Shown piece after piece: positions 15,980 through 24,778 of a stretch of DNA of 27,460 bases. The notes below the pieces were generated by a model that was not told the DNA's origin, made no database searches, and saw nothing but the letters and a program-made list of their open reading frames with translations. How positions within the stretch are numbered: position 1 is the first letter of the stretch; each line of letters opens with the position of its first letter. Source of the DNA: an uncultured Eubacterium sp. (GTDB taxonomy: Bacteria > Bacillota > Clostridia > Lachnospirales > Lachnospiraceae); NCBI GenBank assembly GCA_910586445.1, contig CAJUHV010000048.1, positions 2,731 to 30,190 of the forward strand, read 5' to 3'. The position numbers were made by a program, and so were the translations under genes.

Positions 15980-18900
15980 TTAATCCTGCCAATAGATATC
16001 GATTTTATCGTTCTGATTTAATGGCTGGGTATACTGTGCATCTTTGCCGTTGACCTGCGTAATCAGCAGGCGTCCGCGCGCTTTTGACAGGTCAAACTGT
16101 ATGTAGTCAAAGATGTCTACAAATATATAACTGTCTTTTCCATCCAGTGTAATCGTTCTGTCATTTACAACTACCTGAAACAGCTGGTCCTTTTGGGCTG
16201 CTGCCTCATCTGATGGATTTTGTGCTGCGCTGCTGGACACTGCTGGTTCTGCACCTGCCTGTATACTCGAAGCCGCCGGAGAACCTGCGCCTGCCTGCTG
16301 TCTTATAGCCGGCATGCTGCCTGCGCCTTGTTGAGCAGTCTGCGGAATCATGCCTGCATCAGCCTGTGCCCCTGTAGCTGAAGCAAATCCTGCGCCCGGC
16401 TGTAGTTCCTGCGCTGATACGCCGCCAGTCTGCCTTCCTGCATATATCGTACGATCTGCTCCTGACTGTAGTTCCTGTGCCGATACACTGCCCGGCTGCT
16501 GTCCCACAGGCATGGTACTGCCTGCATCTGCCTGTTCCCCTATAGCTGCTGCCTGATTCACCGTCTGTATGCCTGCTGCCTGTGCGGTTCCAACAGAATC
16601 CGGCAGCGCCAGTGTACCTGCTGCGCGGTCTTCCAACATCGCCTGTCCGCTTTCAGCCGTGCCCTCTTCTTTTTCCGCATTTTCTTCCTGTATCCTGCCG
16701 GCAGTGTCTGTACGCGCCAGCTCTGTTCCTGTCGAATTTACTACAGACACGCTCACTGCTTCGTCACCGTCCAGATTCGGCATTCTGCCTTTTGGCGGGG
16801 CATCCGGGTATGCATCCTGCGGCGTGGAACGGTAAGTAATCACGCTCCAGTCTACGCTGAAGTTTTCATATACAAGTGCCCCCAGTCCTTCGACACGGTT
16901 ATTGACCAGTATATCAGCATCCGGGTCCAGCTCTACATCCATAAATTCAGCCAGCTGCTGCACGGTGTAAAAGCTCCTTGTGACAATCGCATCGTGTTCC
17001 TTAATCTCATAAGAAGGCGGCTCCAGCACGCCGTTGACCTCTACGTACCGCGGACATGTAATCAGCTTGCCGTTGACTTCAAAAGAAATCGTAGAGCTGT
17101 GGTATTCTTCCAGCTCCCCGACCATATAATGTGCTTCTCTGCCTGCTGTAGACGGCTCAATCGTAATATAGCAGTTTGGCTCGATCGGCGTATTGATCGA
17201 AGCCGGACGGTCGTTCATCATAATTACCGCTGCCTCTCCGGCATCCCCTCGCACAATACGCGGCCTTCCGTTTACGGTAAAATTAATTTCACGCCCGCGT
17301 TTCGGGAAGAGCTGGTCATTTGGAAAGCCTGCCTGTATTGCCGCGTCTACAATCGTCAGTTTGTTATTGTCGTACAGTTTCATCCGCTCGCCGTTAAAAT
17401 GAACCATGATAAAATTATTTTTCTGCTCATAATAATTCAGGCATATACCGATCGGCGTGACAAGCAGCGGATCTTTTACGATATCCTCCTGCAGGAATGT
17501 AACTTCTTTTAATACCTCCGCGCCGCGCAGCGCCACACGCTCCTGCGGCAGCTCCAGCTTCTTTGCCAGCTGCTCGTCAAACCCATGGATTTTCCCGCCG
17601 CCGCCGACGATAAATGTCGCGCTTACGGTCTGGTCGCCGTTCAGCTCTTTGATCTTTGCCGCCACCTCTGTTGACATCTTATCCACAAGCGGCTCTGTCA
17701 GCTTCCATACTTCCTGCGCGGAAATCTTGTGCTTTAGGCTCATGATATCTTCAAACTCGATTTCTCCATCTTCCGAAGCTGCGAGCTTAATATGCTCTGC
17801 CATATGGAAATCAACGAGATAATGCTGTACAATCATCTCTGTCAGCTCATCTCCGGCAACCGGAATCATGCCGTATGCAATAATGCTGCCGTCTCTGGTC
17901 AGCGAAATATCCGACGTGCCCGCGCCTACATCCACAAGTGCTATATTCAGCATGCGGAAATTCTCAGGTATTGCCACATCGATCGCGGCAATCGGCTCCA
18001 GTGTCATATTTGCAACGGTCAGTCCCGCAAATCCGACAGCCATGTAAAGGCCGTCCACGACGTCCTCCGGCAGGAATGTAACGATAATTTTTTCAGAAAT
18101 CTTATCCGCCTTATGGCTTTCCAGATTCGAAAATATTTCGTCGTTGATATAGTATTTCATAACCGAATAACCGACACAATAAAACTTGTATCTCGTATCA
18201 TTTGCTTCTTTTAATGTCTGCGCCGCCTTATCTACGCCGAGCAGGTCTAATGTATGGATATGCTCCCTTGTCACAACAGTCTCTTCTGAAAACTCATATT
18301 CCACCTCTGTCGTCACCGTTTTTAACACACGTCCGGCTGCTGCTATGCACACTTCCGTCAGCTCTTCCCCGATCTGGTCTTCGAGCTTTTCTTTTACAAG
18401 TGAAATTGTACGCCCGACACGGCCGATATCATGAATCTGCCCGTCCAGCATGGCTCTGGTGTCATGCTCTGTCGAATACTGTGCCACAACGATAAATTCC
18501 TTGTCTTTTTTATATCCAACCGTACCTACCACATTACGTGTACCGATATCCAATCCAAATACATACTGCGGTTTTTCCTGCTGTGTATTTTCTTCCTTTG
18601 CGACCCCATTTTCCAACATCTGCTTATCTCCTTTACCATTTAGCAGCTGCGCCAGCTGCAGATATACCTGCGCAATCGGACCATTATTATCAATAATCAC
18701 CCGGCAGTGCCTGCGGTATTCACCTTCCGAAAGCTGTGCTGCAAACATCTGCTCAATTTTTTCATCTGAATAGCCCCTGTTTTCAATCAAGCGCTTTCTG
18801 CGGTTTTCCTCTGTCACATAGACATACCACAGTTCATCGCAGATTTTGTCGTATCCGTCTTCGATGAGCAGCGCTGCCTCCAGCACTACATAATCTGTCG

Positions 18901-19225
18901 AGCCGCTGCGGCGTTCCCTTTCCACTTCTTTTAATATATATTCTTTCACAGCCGGATGAACGATATTGTTCAGCCGTTCCCGCTTTTCTTCATCTGCAAA
19001 TATGATTTCTGCCAGACGTTTCCGGTTGAGCCTGCCGTTTTGACGCCATATTTTTTCCTTTTCAAATTCTTTCTGAAGCCTGATATAGCAGTCATAGCCC
19101 GGTTCCATGATCTCATGAGCGACCTCATCTGCTATCAGTGTCCTTATTCTGTAATTTTTCCTCAGATAGGCGAGTATCGTAGACTTTCCCGCACCGACAC
19201 CGCCTGTGATCCCTATAAATTTCAT
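15980..19225 (-). CDS. coaE: Dephospho-CoA kinase fused in frame to an FtsA-like ATPase
   Basis: A single 1081-residue frame. Residues 1-202 are a complete dephospho-CoA kinase, which phosphorylates dephospho-CoA in the last step of CoA synthesis, with the P-loop GGVGAGKST at 8-16. From Met203 a second full protein begins: an actin/Hsp70-fold ATPase related to FtsA, with GLDIGT at 224-229, LVDVGAGTSDISL (phosphate 2) and FIVGGGGKIHGF (adenosine). It is followed by a conserved beta domain, an Ala/Gly/Gln-rich linker (about residues 840-1012) and a 68-residue closing domain ending in DIYWQD. No stop separates the two parts, but a ribosome binding site and ATG remain at the junction (18617-18634), so both a fusion and a separate 879-residue ATPase could be made. 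The ATG at 19225 is preferred to a GTG at 19234 since AGGG precedes it. In related bacteria these are normally two genes, so a recent loss of the stop, or a sequencing error, is possible. Confidence 0.85.
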   Translation of the reverse strand: MKFIGITGGVGAGKSTILAYLRKNYRIRTLIADEVAHEIMEPGYDCYIRLQKEFEKEKIWRQNGRLNRKRLAEIIFADEEKRERLNNIVHPAVKEYILKEVERERRSGSTDYVVLEAALLIEDGYDKICDELWYVYVTEENRRKRLIENRGYSDEKIEQMFAAQLSEGEYRRHCRVIIDNNGPIAQVYLQLAQLLNGKGDKQMLENGVAKEENTQQEKPQYVFGLDIGTRNVVGTVGYKKDKEFIVVAQYSTEHDTRAMLDGQIHDIGRVGRTISLVKEKLEDQIGEELTEVCIAAAGRVLKTVTTEVEYEFSEETVVTREHIHTLDLLGVDKAAQTLKEANDTRYKFYCVGYSVMKYYINDEIFSNLESHKADKISEKIIVTFLPEDVVDGLYMAVGFAGLTVANMTLEPIAAIDVAIPENFRMLNIALVDVGAGTSDISLTRDGSIIAYGMIPVAGDELTEMIVQHYLVDFHMAEHIKLAASEDGEIEFEDIMSLKHKISAQEVWKLTEPLVDKMSTEVAAKIKELNGDQTVSATFIVGGGGKIHGFDEQLAKKLELPQERVALRGAEVLKEVTFLQEDIVKDPLLVTPIGICLNYYEQKNNFIMVHFNGERMKLYDNNKLTIVDAAIQAGFPNDQLFPKRGREINFTVNGRPRIVRGDAGEAAVIMMNDRPASINTPIEPNCYITIEPSTAGREAHYMVGELEEYHSSTISFEVNGKLITCPRYVEVNGVLEPPSYEIKEHDAIVTRSFYTVQQLAEFMDVELDPDADILVNNRVEGLGALVYENFSVDWSVITYRSTPQDAYPDAPPKGRMPNLDGDEAVSVSVVNSTGTELARTDTAGRIQEENAEKEEGTAESGQAMLEDRAAGTLALPDSVGTAQAAGIQTVNQAAAIGEQADAGSTMPVGQQPGSVSAQELQSGADRTIYAGRQTGGVSAQELQPGAGFASATGAQADAGMIPQTAQQGAGSMPAIRQQAGAGSPAASSIQAGAEPAVSSSAAQNPSDEAAAQKDQLFQVVVNDRTITLDGKDSYIFVDIFDYIQFDLSKARGRLLITQVNGKDAQYTQPLNQNDKIDIYWQD
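18617..18634 (-). promoter_or_regulatory. Internal ribosome binding site and start inside the coaE/FtsA-like frame
   Basis: AAAGGAG (18628-18634) lies 8 bases before the ATG at 18617-18619, in frame with coaE. The codon before that ATG is CAG (18620-18622); a single C-to-T change would make it TAG and end coaE at 202 residues. The site therefore marks where two ordinary genes would part. Confidence 0.75.
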
Positions 19226-19425
19226 TCCGTTCACCCTGACCGTTTCTATATTTATTCCTTAAAGCAGCCTGCCTGACAGCTGCCATGACACTTCATTCAC
19301 TGCGGTTTCCGCTTCTAAAACTGCCGGTGTCCATAGCCAGGCAGCGTCTGGACATCCACATTTTAAAAGCCGGAATTCGTGCATGCAGATCGCGGGAATG
19401 ATTTTTCAGACACGCTCTAGAGCTG

Positions 19426-22161
19426 TTACTTTGCTTCATACCAGTTTAAGCCGCTATGCATGTCGATTTCCAGCGCTACCGACAGATCTGCTGCCTGATG
19501 CATTTCCTCTTCAAGTATTTTGGATACTGCCTTCACTTCTTCTTCGTATGTCTCTACCAGTAATTCATCATGCACCTGCAGAATCAGGCGTGACTTTAAC
19601 CCTTCCGCCAGCAGCCTGTCATGCACGCGGTTCATCGCGATCTTGATAATATCCGCAGCCGAGCCTTGAATCGGAGAATTCATAGCGACGCGCTCACCAA
19701 ACGAGCGCTGCATATAATTGCTGGATCTAAGCTCCGGCACCGGGCGCACCCTGCCGAACATCGAAACTGCCGTGCCGTTTTCCTTTGCCTCAGATACCAT
19801 ACGGTCTAAAAATGCCTTTACACCCGGATAGGTCTGAAAATACTGCTCGATATAATCCTGTGCCTCTTTTCTCGTAATACTTAAATCCTGACTTAATCCA
19901 AAGGAGCTAATTCCGTATACTATGCCAAAATTGACTGCCTTTGCATTCCTGCGCTGTAAATCCGTCACTTCCTCAAACGGAATGTGAAATACCTGCGAAG
20001 CCGTCATCCGGTGGATATCCTGCGCCTCCTTATATGCCTGGATCAGGTTTTCATCTGCGGACATATGCGCCAGCACCCGCAGCTCAATCTGAGAATAATC
20101 AGCATCTAAAAATACGCAGCCTGCTTTCGGACGGAATACTTTGCGGATCAGCCTTCCCAGCTCCATACGGATCGGGATATTCTGCAGGTTCGGCTCTGTA
20201 CTGCTGAGCCGCCCGGTAGCTGTAATCGTCTGGTTAAATGTCGTATGAATCCGCCCGTCCGGCCCGATAAATGCCGCAAGCCCATCTGCGTACGTAGACT
20301 TCAGCTTTGCCAGCTGGCGGTATTCTAAGATCTGTGCCACAAGCGGATATTCCGGTGCCAGCTTGTCCAGCACATCCGCTGCGGTCGAATATCCGGTCTT
20401 TGTCTTTTTGCCATACGGCATTTTCAATTTGTCAAACAATATGACACCAAGCTGCTTTGGTGAATTGATATTAAATTCTTCTCCTGCCCCCTGATAAATC
20501 TGCTGCTCCAGCTCCGTTATGCGTTCCTGCAGCTGCCCGCCGTATACTTTCAGCTCTTCTGCCTCTATGGCTATGCCTTCCTTTTCCATATCGGAAAGCG
20601 TGTATACAAGCGGCATTTCAATCTGGTCAAACAGCATGCGCATGCCTTTCTGCTCCAGACGCTGCGATAGAAGATCCATGGCATGAAACGCCGTATACGC
20701 CTGATAACATGCTGTCTTTAAAAATTCCTCCGGCTTTTGCTCCATTGCGGCCTGATACGAAAGCTTTTCGATCAGATCTGCCCTCGACGGCAGCAGCCGG
20801 CCCAGTTCCTCTTTTGCAATATCTTCATAGTGGTATTCGTTTTTCAGCGGATTTAGTAAATAGGCAGCAATCGTGACATCAAAAAGCTTCTGCTGCGCCG
20901 GAATGTCAACAAACTTCAGCATATGCTTGACATCAAACGAGGCCGCCTGCGCACCGGATGTCAAAATGTCCGACAGATGGCCGCACAGTTCATCTGCGCC
21001 GATCATTTCCTGTGCTCCTATATTATCCTGGCTGCATTGAATAAAATATATTTCTTCATTACCAGTTGCTTCATTATCAATTTCTCTGCTATCAGATTCT
21101 GCTGCTCCTGCACTCTCTGTGCCTGCATTTATAAATGCTGCCGCAAGGCCATAAACCGTTCCGTTTTCTTCGATCAGCTGAACCGCACACTGTGCTGCCT
21201 GTTTTAAGCGGCCAAAAATCTCTTCCGCCTGGCTGCGCTCTTTTATCCATTGAAAGTGCTCTGCCATATGGTCTGCCTTCGGCACCTCATCTGACACCTT
21301 AAATCTGGCAAGCATATGCTTAAAATCAAGCCTCTGGCACATCTTATATGCCTCGGGCGTATACAGGCTGGAAAGCCGCGCCCCGTCCAGATCGTACTCC
21401 ACATCCGCATGGATCTCAATCGTCACGAGCTTTTTTGAAAACTGCGCCTTTTCATAATTTTCCCGAAAAGATTCCCGTACCTTGCTCTTTGACATATCGT
21501 CAATATGCGCAAACGCATTCTCAATGCTGCCATACTGGCTGATTATTTTCACAGCGGTCTTTTCCCCTATGCCGGGCACGCCGGGCACATTGTCCGAGCT
21601 GTCTCCCATCAGCGCTTTTACGTCGATAAATTCAGCCGGAGTGACCTGATACTTTTCCATTACCTGTGCCGCATAATAATCCTCTACCTCTGTCCCTGTC
21701 CGTTTTGTCTTAGGTATCCTTATTTTAATATGCTCTGTCGCAAGCTGCAGCAGGTCGCGGTCGCCGGATACAACCGATACTTCCAGCCCCTGTGCCTCGG
21801 CGCGCTTTGCGATCGTGCCAAGCAGGTCGTCCGCTTCGTAGCCTGCCTTTTCTACAATCGTAACACCCATAGCCTGCAGCATTTCTTTCATCAGCGGAAC
21901 CTGTTCGCGCAGCTCCGGTGCCATAGGCCTGCGTGTCCCTTTGTACTCTGCATACATTTCATGGCGGAATGTAGGCGCACTCACATCAAACGCAACCGTC
22001 AGGTACTGCGGCTGTTCTTCGTCCAATACTTTAAATAATATATTCAAAAATCCGTAGACTGCATTTGTATGAAGGCCCTCCGAATTCGTCAGATCCGGTA
22101 TGCCGAAAAAGGCCCTGTTTAAAATACTGTGTCCATCAATCAAAACCAGCTTATCGCTCAT
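19426..22161 (-). CDS. polA: DNA polymerase I
   Basis: A 911-residue repair and replication polymerase. The N-terminal third is the 5'-3' exonuclease (LVLIDGHSILNRAFFG, EADDLLGT, VSGDRDLLQL, DSSDNVPGVPGIGEKTA). The middle holds a 3'-5' exonuclease-like fold, but the DxE and second-Asp motifs needed for proofreading are not seen, so this domain is probably inactive, as in several Firmicutes. The C-terminal polymerase shows motif A DADYSQIELRVLAHMS, motif B RRNAKAVNFGIVYG and motif C QVHDELLVE (about 862-870). AAGGAG lies 6 bases before the ATG. It follows the thioesterase gene by 35 bases and is followed after 200 bases by coaE. Between it and coaE (19226-19425) only the coaE ribosome binding site and a GCTCTAGAGC palindrome are seen. 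Confidence 0.96.
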   Translation of the reverse strand: MSDKLVLIDGHSILNRAFFGIPDLTNSEGLHTNAVYGFLNILFKVLDEEQPQYLTVAFDVSAPTFRHEMYAEYKGTRRPMAPELREQVPLMKEMLQAMGVTIVEKAGYEADDLLGTIAKRAEAQGLEVSVVSGDRDLLQLATEHIKIRIPKTKRTGTEVEDYYAAQVMEKYQVTPAEFIDVKALMGDSSDNVPGVPGIGEKTAVKIISQYGSIENAFAHIDDMSKSKVRESFRENYEKAQFSKKLVTIEIHADVEYDLDGARLSSLYTPEAYKMCQRLDFKHMLARFKVSDEVPKADHMAEHFQWIKERSQAEEIFGRLKQAAQCAVQLIEENGTVYGLAAAFINAGTESAGAAESDSREIDNEATGNEEIYFIQCSQDNIGAQEMIGADELCGHLSDILTSGAQAASFDVKHMLKFVDIPAQQKLFDVTIAAYLLNPLKNEYHYEDIAKEELGRLLPSRADLIEKLSYQAAMEQKPEEFLKTACYQAYTAFHAMDLLSQRLEQKGMRMLFDQIEMPLVYTLSDMEKEGIAIEAEELKVYGGQLQERITELEQQIYQGAGEEFNINSPKQLGVILFDKLKMPYGKKTKTGYSTAADVLDKLAPEYPLVAQILEYRQLAKLKSTYADGLAAFIGPDGRIHTTFNQTITATGRLSSTEPNLQNIPIRMELGRLIRKVFRPKAGCVFLDADYSQIELRVLAHMSADENLIQAYKEAQDIHRMTASQVFHIPFEEVTDLQRRNAKAVNFGIVYGISSFGLSQDLSITRKEAQDYIEQYFQTYPGVKAFLDRMVSEAKENGTAVSMFGRVRPVPELRSSNYMQRSFGERVAMNSPIQGSAADIIKIAMNRVHDRLLAEGLKSRLILQVHDELLVETYEEEVKAVSKILEEEMHQAADLSVALEIDMHSGLNWYEAK

Positions 22162-22196
22162 GGGCAGCTCCTTTTATATATTGTGCAATTTTTCCG

Positions 22197-22682
22197 TTAC
22201 TCTTTGATCTCGTCACCGTTCTCATCATACAGCGTAAAGAACTTTGTATCTATCTCAGGGTATGACCGCTTTAAGGAAATCGGCTTGCCGCCGTGATTCA
22301 AGAAACAGTGCACGCTCTCTGCCACTGCCCGAAGCTCCCCGGTCTCTTTATCTGTCATGCGGTAAACAACCCTCATCTTGACCCCGTTGTAATCTGCGAT
22401 CCTGGCCTCGATCACTACTGTATCATGGAAATGCACCATGCTTTTATATTCGCAGTTGACAGACAGCACCGGGCTTATAATTTCCATTTCTTCCATTGCC
22501 TTGTAGCTGAAACCCATCTGATCCATCAGATTGTTTCTCGCCTCTTCCATCCACCGGATAAAATTGGAATGATGGATAATTCCCATCTGGTCGGTCTCAT
22601 AATACTGCGCCACACGTTCGTATGGCCGGATTTTGATTTTCTCTCCTGTATATGGTTTTATTCTTGTGTCTTTTACTGACAT
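22197..22682 (-). CDS. Hotdog-fold acyl-CoA thioesterase (4HBT-like)
   Basis: A 161-residue protein of the 4-hydroxybenzoyl-CoA thioesterase group. YYETDQMGIIHHSNFIRWMEEARNNLM is the hallmark segment, with Asp31 as the usual catalytic residue and HHSN after it. The remainder forms the hotdog beta-sheet (VNCEYKSMVHFHDTVVIEARI, VKMRVVYRMTDKETGELRA). A start at 22682 is chosen: AGGAAGG lies 8 bases before it, whereas the ATG at 22688 is only 2 bases from that site and starts further upstream have none. It is the first gene after the promoter at 22760-22788 and precedes polA by 35 bases. The acyl-CoA substrate cannot be told. Confidence 0.85.
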   Translation of the reverse strand: MSVKDTRIKPYTGEKIKIRPYERVAQYYETDQMGIIHHSNFIRWMEEARNNLMDQMGFSYKAMEEMEIISPVLSVNCEYKSMVHFHDTVVIEARIADYNGVKMRVVYRMTDKETGELRAVAESVHCFLNHGGKPISLKRSYPEIDTKFFTLYDENGDEIKE

Positions 22683-22759
22683 TTCCATCACCTTCCTGAA
22701 TCTGCTTTCGCTGTTGACCTGCTGCACAGAATACATGCAGCGTTTTTTACATACCTGTT

Positions 22760-22788
22760 ATTATGCCACAGTAAATGCGCAATTTCAA
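22760..22788 (-). promoter_or_regulatory. Sigma-A promoter for thioesterase-polA-coaE
   Basis: Minus-strand -35 TTGAAA (22783-22788) and -10 CATAAT (22760-22765), five of six matches each, are exactly 17 bp apart. The predicted start near 22753 gives a leader of about 70 bases before the thioesterase ATG. Confidence 0.75.
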
Positions 22789-22863
22789 GATGCCTGATAT
22801 AATTTTAAACAGATCGCTGTGTTTGGGCAGGTGCCGGCTTAGAGTTATAAAAAATAGAAAACA

Positions 22864-22919
22864 GCAGCATAAAGCCAATGCCAAATACGGATGGGATTGG
22901 TTTTATGCTGCCGTTTTTT
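22864..22919. terminator. Bidirectional terminator hairpin in the polA / LRR gap
   Basis: Arms 22864-22879 and 22896-22911 pair over 16 bp; the single non-Watson-Crick position is a G-T wobble on the plus strand. Plus-strand transcripts would continue with CGTTTTTTAG (T run 22914-22919), minus-strand ones with TGTTTTCTATTTTTTAT. It stands upstream of the thioesterase promoter and so insulates it from the leucine-rich-repeat genes. No plus-strand gene that would need it is evident. Confidence 0.75.
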
Positions 22920-23171
22920 AGATCTGATGGTCTTTCTATTAAGAGTACTTTGCAGATTTCGAGAAAATTATGGCTTTCACGATATGTATACCGGCGGATT
23001 TTATCCATACAAAACACTGGAAGCGCGCTCTAGAGCAGATACATTTACATCAACTGATATATGTTTGTGTTAGAGTGATTGTCAGGCCCGAAGCAGCCTA
23101 AGCGGTGCGCAGGCAGATTTTGTGGAATTTCTGATACACTGTGCCCAGAATCAAGGATATATCAAGAGATA
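22920..23171. other. Intergenic stretch without a supported gene
   Basis: No convincing gene was seen. A plus-strand frame runs from 22891 to 23172 with a single TAG at 23071-23073 and ends in a protein-like GAQADFVEFLIHCAQNQGYIKR-type tail in its last third; it has no ribosome binding site and may be a remnant or chance. A GCTCTAGAGC palindrome lies at 23027-23036. Confidence 0.4.
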
Positions 23172-23223
23172 AAAAAGTCAAAAAAGAACTGCCGCTTCAC
23201 GATTTTTGTCATTAAAGCGGCAG
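23172..23223 (-). terminator. Intrinsic terminator after the leucine-rich-repeat genes
   Basis: A perfect 9-bp stem, CTGCCGCTT with AAGCGGCAG, is formed by 23189-23197 and 23215-23223. On the minus strand it is followed by TTCTTTTTTGACTTTTTT. It lies 71 bases past the stop of the 23294-24709 gene. Confidence 0.85.
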
Positions 23224-23293
23224 CTTGTTTTGTGAACAAAGTTAGATAAGTTTGAGGCAGTTTTGTTTTATAAAACAGCCTGTTTTTGCCGGC

Positions 23294-24709
23294 TTACAAT
23301 GCCACAAACCGCACCTTTATATTATGTGTAAAATCATAGTTGGGCATACTCCCGAAATAATCTTTATATTCTTTTAGCTTGGATGCCGGGACTTTTAGTG
23401 TAAGCTTGGTAGTGTCCATTCTCAAAAATGCATTAAAGAAATTTGACTTTTTAGAATGAATTGTTATTGTTTTCATTTTCGTTTTGTAAAAACATTCTAC
23501 TCCTATTTTTTCCACATTTTTCGGAATTACTATGCTCGTCAACCCGGTTTCTGCAAAAACATGCCCCTCATTGAATCTTGTATACCCAAGCTGTTTTAAG
23601 CCGGATGGCAGTTTGATATTTTTTAAGCTTTTACAGCTAGCAAAAGCGCTGTCACCAATAACCGCTACGCTGGACGGAAACGTCACTTTGCTTAAGCTTT
23701 CGCATAAAAAGAAAGCTTCTTCGTCAATTGTTTTTGCACCCGACGGGATTTTAATACTTTTTAAGCTAATACAAGAGCGAAAAGCATACGCACCTATTTT
23801 TGTCACGCCAGACGGAAGATCAATTCCTTCTAAACTAGTGCAGTAACTGAAAGCGCCCGTTCCTATTTCCTTTATACCAGATGGCAGGCTGACATTTATT
23901 AGGCTTTCGCATTTACAAAAAATATTTTCCTCTATTTTTTCCATTTTTTTTAAAATTTTTACGCTCTCCAAGTTTTTACAATCAGAAAACGCTGCTTTAC
24001 CAATCTTCTCCGCCGGTATTTCTACCTGTTCCAAACCGGCAGCGTAAAAGGCCCTGTCTCCAATACTCTTTAATGCGGATGGGAATGCAATCTCCCGCAA
24101 GCTTACGCAACTTGAGAATGCGGAATCTTCAATAGAAACAATGTTCTTTGGTAAAAATACCTGCTCCAATCGTCCACAGCCTGAAAAAGCGCCTTTTGAG
24201 ATCTTTGTTATGCCTTCTGGTATGATGATTGACTTTAATTTATTACAAGAAGAAAATGCGGACTTTTCAATGGAAACAATGCTCTTTGGAAGGACCACCT
24301 GCTCCAATTGCTGACAGACAAAAAAAGCTTCCTCAGAAATCTTTGCCACGCCTTCTGGTATGGTAACTGCTTTCATTTTACAATGAAAAAACGCCGATTT
24401 GCCAATCGAAGTCACTTTTTTCCCATCCACCATATCTGGAATGATAATCTCGCCCGAAACTTCCCGCTCACAACGTGATATCTCTATCGTTCCGTCTGCT
24501 AACAATACATATGTAAAAGGGTCGTCGTCCTTTATGCTGACTTTTTGACCAGGTTTTCCATAATCCCCTGCCGCAGAATCATCATAACCATCTTCTGCAT
24601 AACTGTCTGTCGAAGTATTCACTGCAGCAAAAACTTTTGTCCGGCTTACACAGCCTGTCAATACTGCAACAAAAAGCAGTAAAAGCCACCTTTTTATTTT
24701 TGTATCCAT
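23294..24709 (-). CDS. BspA-like leucine-rich-repeat lipoprotein
   Basis: A 471-residue exported protein. The N-terminus MDTKIKRWLLLLFVAVLTGC is a lipoprotein signal with an LTGC lipobox, so it is probably lipid-anchored to the outer face of the membrane. After an acidic spacer comes a cap (FTYVLLADGTIEISR) and about fourteen LRR_5 (TpLRR/BspA-type) repeats of about 23 residues, with IPxGVxxIGxxAFxxCxxLxxI-like spacing, over residues about 75-400. A non-repeat C-terminal module closes it. Such proteins commonly mediate surface contacts; the target is unknown. The ATG at 24709 is chosen because GGAGG stands just before it. It lies 69 bases after its paralogue, so both are likely one transcript ending at 23172-23223. 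Confidence 0.88.
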   Translation of the reverse strand: MDTKIKRWLLLLFVAVLTGCVSRTKVFAAVNTSTDSYAEDGYDDSAAGDYGKPGQKVSIKDDDPFTYVLLADGTIEISRCEREVSGEIIIPDMVDGKKVTSIGKSAFFHCKMKAVTIPEGVAKISEEAFFVCQQLEQVVLPKSIVSIEKSAFSSCNKLKSIIIPEGITKISKGAFSGCGRLEQVFLPKNIVSIEDSAFSSCVSLREIAFPSALKSIGDRAFYAAGLEQVEIPAEKIGKAAFSDCKNLESVKILKKMEKIEENIFCKCESLINVSLPSGIKEIGTGAFSYCTSLEGIDLPSGVTKIGAYAFRSCISLKSIKIPSGAKTIDEEAFFLCESLSKVTFPSSVAVIGDSAFASCKSLKNIKLPSGLKQLGYTRFNEGHVFAETGLTSIVIPKNVEKIGVECFYKTKMKTITIHSKKSNFFNAFLRMDTTKLTLKVPASKLKEYKDYFGSMPNYDFTHNIKVRFVAL

Positions 24710-24778
24710 TCTTTTTCCTCCTTGATTTGATGATACATGCAATTGCGATTATTTAGCCTGTATCCATTAATTGGTATT

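Noticed and set aside
20420..21300. Active proofreading domain in PolA
   Set aside because: The exonuclease fold is traceable but the acidic DxE motif is missing.
22805..23017. Minus-strand frame of 70 codons with a possible membrane segment
   Set aside because: No ribosome binding site before its ATG, and the bidirectional terminator stem lies within it. It remains possible as a remnant.
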